This document shows positions 12,577-13,748 of a stretch of DNA of 13,748 nucleotides, piece by piece. A program made the position numbers and the translations under genes. This DNA is from DASWHK01 sp036398215. Lineage in GTDB: Bacteria; Acidobacteriota; UBA890. The stretch lies in contig DASWHK010000170.1 in NCBI GenBank assembly GCA_036398215.1, positions 1 to 13,748 on the forward strand, written 5' to 3'. The notes below the pieces were generated by a model. It was not told the origin of the DNA and searched no databases. It saw only the letters and a program-made list of their open reading frames with translations. Every line of letters starts with the position of its first letter. Positions within the stretch are counted from its first letter, which is position 1.

Positions 12577-13748
12577 ATGGCAAGCTCGGCAAGTCCGGCA
12601 AGCTCGGCTAGCGAACTGCGCCACGAGGTGGCGGCGGCGGTGCAGGCGGCGGTGGCGGCGGTCACCGGCGAGCGGATCGAGCCGCCGGCGGTCGAGGAGC
12701 CGCCGCGGCAGGAGTTCGGCGACCTGGCGATCCCCGCCGCGCTCGAGCTCGGTCGCCGCCTGAAGCGGCCGCCCCGGCAGCTCGCCGAGGAGCTGCTGGC
12801 CTGGCTGGAGGCCCACCCGACCCCCGGCGTGCAGCGCTGGCAGATCGCCGGCCCGGGCTACCTCAACGCCTTCTTCGACCGCGGCTGGGTGCTCGACCGT
12901 TGCCTGGAGGAGCTCGAGAGCGAGCGCAGCGGGGGAGCATCTCCTTCGAGCAAAGCCGCCAAGGTCATCGTCGAGCACACCAGCATCAACCCCAACAAGG
13001 CGGCCCACATCGGCCACCTGCGCAACGCCTGCCTCGGCGACACGCTGGCCCGCATCCTCCGCCGTGACGGCGTTCCCGTGGAGGTGCAGAACTACATCGA
13101 TGATACCGGCGTGCAGGTGGCCGACGTCGTCCTCGGCTTCACCCGGCTGCGGGGGCAGGACGCCGCCGCCATCGCCGCGCTACCCGAGCCCTTCGATTAC
13201 ACCTGCTGGGACCTCTACACCGAGGTCACCGAGCGCCTCGAGGCCGACGAGGGGCTCCAGGAGGCGCGCCGCGAGGTGCTGGTCGCCCTCGAGCGGGATG
13301 CCGGCGAGGCTGCCGAGATCGGCCGGCTGATCGCCGATAGGATCAGCCGCCGCCACCTGCAGACCATGGGCCGGCTGGGGATCGGCTACGACCTTCTGGT
13401 GCGCGAGGGCGACGTGGTGGCCCTCGAGCTGTGGGCCGCCGCCCTGCAACAGCTACAGAGCAGCGAGCGGGTCTACTTCGCCGGGGAGGGCAAGCACGCC
13501 GGCTGCTGGGTGATGCGGCTGGAGGGCGTCGCCGGCTTCGAGGACCTCGAGGAGGCCGACAAGGTGCTGGTGCGCTCGAACGGCACCGCCACCTACGTCG
13601 CCAAGGACATCGCCTACCACATGTGGAAGTACGGCCTGCTCGCCAACGCCTTCGCCTTCGAGCGCTTCGCCGAGGGGCCGGGGGAGCACGTGACCTATCG
13701 CAGCGCCCGGCCGGGCGCGCCGGGCGCCTCGACCGCCCCCGCCTTCGG
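12577..13748 (+). CDS. argS: Arginine--tRNA ligase, 5' part (runs off window)
   Basis: Class I synthetase charging tRNA-Arg. The frame stays open for 390 codons to the window edge. The N-terminal additional domain includes ELRHEVAAAVQAAV, RQEFGDLAIPAALELGR, QLAEELLAWLEAH and IAGPGYLNAFFD. The catalytic start VEHTSINPNKAAHIGHLRN (around 12970-13026) contains the HIGH motif HIGH. Further on are VEVQNYIDDTGVQVADVV, the GKHAGCWVMRLEG segment and SNGTATYVAKDIAYHMWK. The KMSKS-like loop and anticodon-binding domain lie beyond the window. The first 12 codons are Ala/Ser repeats encoded by 9-bp tandem units and are not family sequence. No in-frame ATG gives a conventional start nearer to SELRHEV, so ATG 12577 is my choice. 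Confidence 0.95.
   Translation, partial: MASSASPASSASELRHEVAAAVQAAVAAVTGERIEPPAVEEPPRQEFGDLAIPAALELGRRLKRPPRQLAEELLAWLEAHPTPGVQRWQIAGPGYLNAFFDRGWVLDRCLEELESERSGGASPSSKAAKVIVEHTSINPNKAAHIGHLRNACLGDTLARILRRDGVPVEVQNYIDDTGVQVADVVLGFTRLRGQDAAAIAALPEPFDYTCWDLYTEVTERLEADEGLQEARREVLVALERDAGEAAEIGRLIADRISRRHLQTMGRLGIGYDLLVREGDVVALELWAAALQQLQSSERVYFAGEGKHAGCWVMRLEGVAGFEDLEEADKVLVRSNGTATYVAKDIAYHMWKYGLLANAFAFERFAEGPGEHVTYRSARPGAPGASTAPAF
12579..12614 (+). repeat. Four 9-bp tandem repeats at the argS start
   Basis: GGCAAGCTC, GGCAAGTCC, GGCAAGCTC and GGCTAGCGA follow each other. They encode the Ala/Ser-rich leader after the initiator Met, before the conserved SELRHEV. The length is a multiple of three, so copy-number change would not break the frame. 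Confidence 0.75.

Noticed and set aside
1..13748. Mobile element, phage, defence system or toxin-antitoxin locus
   Set aside because: No integrase, transposase, attachment site, toxin or nuclease signature was seen; all long genes are core housekeeping genes in one direction.

Overview
This is a dense, very GC-rich bacterial chromosome segment. Codon third positions are nearly always G or C. Every recognisable gene is on the + strand, and many starts overlap the preceding stop. The content is core housekeeping, with no phage, plasmid, transposase, rRNA, tRNA or CRISPR signature. The order ffh-rpsP-khpA-rimM-trmD-rplS is widespread in bacteria and is seen in Acidobacteriota and the former Deltaproteobacteria. 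An Acidobacteriota-like host is my best guess from composition, the alanine-rich S16 tail and the ArgRS flavour, but the window does not prove it.

Layout. (1) 2-3485: the 3' part of asnS, then pgpA, a stand-alone cinA C-terminal domain (pncC), plsY and gpsA. Their stops and starts interlock through 4-bp GTGA or ATGA overlaps. GpsA makes sn-glycerol-3-phosphate, PlsY acylates it, and PgpA completes phosphatidylglycerol, so this block is mainly phospholipid synthesis. (2) 3482-3698: a 45-bp tandem repeat (about 2.5 units) that could encode a coupled 45-residue peptide, followed by a short leader region. (3) 3699-5421: a secreted TPR protein and ftsY, the SRP receptor. (4) 5428-8494: ribD, ribE and ribBA, i.e. 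riboflavin synthesis without ribH. (5) 8517-9851: ffh, the SRP GTPase and partner of FtsY. (6) 9907-12563: rpsP, khpA, rimM, trmD and rplS, i.e. ribosome and tRNA maturation. (7) 12577-end: argS, cut by the window edge.

The most informative oddities are small. The plsY-gpsA junction carries a diverged tandem duplication of about 80 bp, which has produced a 27-codon mini-ORF that starts like gpsA and ends like plsY. The RibB half of RibBA has Gln where the family has the metal-binding His of the GHT motif, while its other catalytic residues are intact. The 45-bp repeat sits directly on the gpsA stop codon and has codon usage unlike its neighbours. The rpsP-khpA gap holds a strong hairpin followed by two mutually exclusive hairpins. 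S16 carries a tail of about 100 residues built of hexapeptide repeats.

I found no convincing new multi-gene system. The candidates worth testing are the repeat element at 3482-3619, the junction duplication and the RibBA substitution.
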